Shown: positions 38,490-38,630 of the stretch, piece by piece
How the letters are laid out: each line of letters starts with the position of its first letter
How positions within the stretch are numbered: position 1 is the first letter of the stretch
Origin: a virus
Strand: one strand, 5' to 3'
IMG/VR virus record: IMGVR_UViG_3300031857_000525
Location: 1-38,630 of that record
DNA: 38,630 nt
Notes under the pieces: generated by a model
The model's input: the letters and a program-made list of their open reading frames with translations, nothing else
Told to the model about the DNA's origin: nothing
Databases searched by the model: none
Made by a program: the position numbers and the translations under genes

Positions 38490-38630
38490 TTATTCGGGTT
38501 CTTTATCATCTAAGTCGCTATTCCCACACACGGGGCAGTAGCAATCTCCATAATCACCTGTGTCAGCAATCTGTCCACCTCCGTCTAATAGTTTTGAGCT
38601 GCCCCACCAACCGCACTTATCACATTCTGC
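38490..38630 (-). CDS. Zinc-ribbon protein, 3' part (same gene as at 1-310)
   Basis: This is the C-terminal end of the 107-residue zinc-ribbon gene. Bases 38504-38630 duplicate the left edge, and only 38490-38503 are new, adding the last codons and the TAA stop. The second CxxC pair lies in this piece. The stop is followed 11 bases later by the end box of the attC-like palindrome at 38354-38478. Confidence 0.75.
   Translation of the reverse strand, partial: AECDKCGWWGSSKLLDGGGQIADTGDYGDCYCPVCGNSDLDDKEPE
38504..38630. repeat. Right copy of 127-bp terminal direct repeat (contig closure)
   Basis: Exact copy of bases 1-127. See the left copy: it is best read as assembly overlap of a circular molecule. 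Confidence 0.95.

Noticed and set aside
1-38630. Integrase, integron integrase or other mark of lysogeny besides the repressor
   Set aside because: I find no tyrosine or serine recombinase, no transposase and no partition genes. The XRE gene alone does not prove a temperate lifestyle.
1-38630. tRNA or rRNA genes
   Set aside because: No cloverleaf-like or rRNA segment was recognised by eye on either strand; a tRNA scan would settle it.

Overview
The window is a complete, circularly closed tailed-phage genome. The first 127 bases (1-127) recur exactly as the last 127 (38504-38630), and one gene reads without a break across that join. The unique length is therefore about 38,503 bp. A tape-measure protein of 1031 residues, an HK97-type capsid gene and a TerS/TerL pair indicate a siphovirus. 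Promoters of the form TAnnTTTG with an upstream TTTG, A-rich start regions without clear Shine-Dalgarno sequences, and DUF1566, Lcl-like and u-spanin-like proteins point to a host in the Bacteroidota. Every supported gene is on the minus strand, so biological order runs from high to low coordinates.

Packaging and virion module (36833 to 15347): TerS, TerL, portal, HK97-type prohead protease and major capsid protein; then a small secreted-looking protein, head-tail connector genes, a probable tail tube, tail assembly genes, tape measure, distal tail proteins and a modular receptor-binding or fibre protein. Three short terminator-like hairpins lie between capsid and tail genes. The lysis block (15350 to 13390) holds an XhlA-like membrane protein, a VRR-NUC nuclease, a CHAP endolysin, a holin-like protein and a lipoprotein with a C-terminal membrane helix that could be a u-spanin.

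Early and replication module (13316 to 3893): a possible small RNA, small unknown genes, SSB, a Sak4-like RecA-fold ATPase, a PD-(D/E)XK exonuclease, a replication initiator with iterons inside its gene, a partner protein, a DnaQ-like exonuclease, a membrane-anchored glucosaminidase, a coiled-coil protein and an XRE repressor. Four promoters carry the same 17-nt GTATA-N7-TATAC element over the -7 box, which looks like one operator set. Below the repressor (3544 to 2142) is a membrane-acting cluster with a T4 Imm-like superinfection immunity protein and a catalytically complete rhomboid protease.

Accessory arc (1789 down through 1/38503 to 37402): single small genes are separated by imperfect palindromes with the layout of integron attC sites (RYYYAAC-like and GTTRRRY-like ends with inner paired arms). 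Five such sites and one half site are visible. They separate a two-gene cassette of unknowns, a Tad2-like Thoeris anti-defence gene (DUF2829), an unknown gene, a zinc-ribbon gene and a cytosine-C5 methyltransferase. No integron integrase, other integrase or reverse transcriptase is present. The arc also lacks the TCGAG word that is very common in the rest of the genome. This cassette array in a phage, loaded with anti-defence genes, is the most unusual feature of the window.
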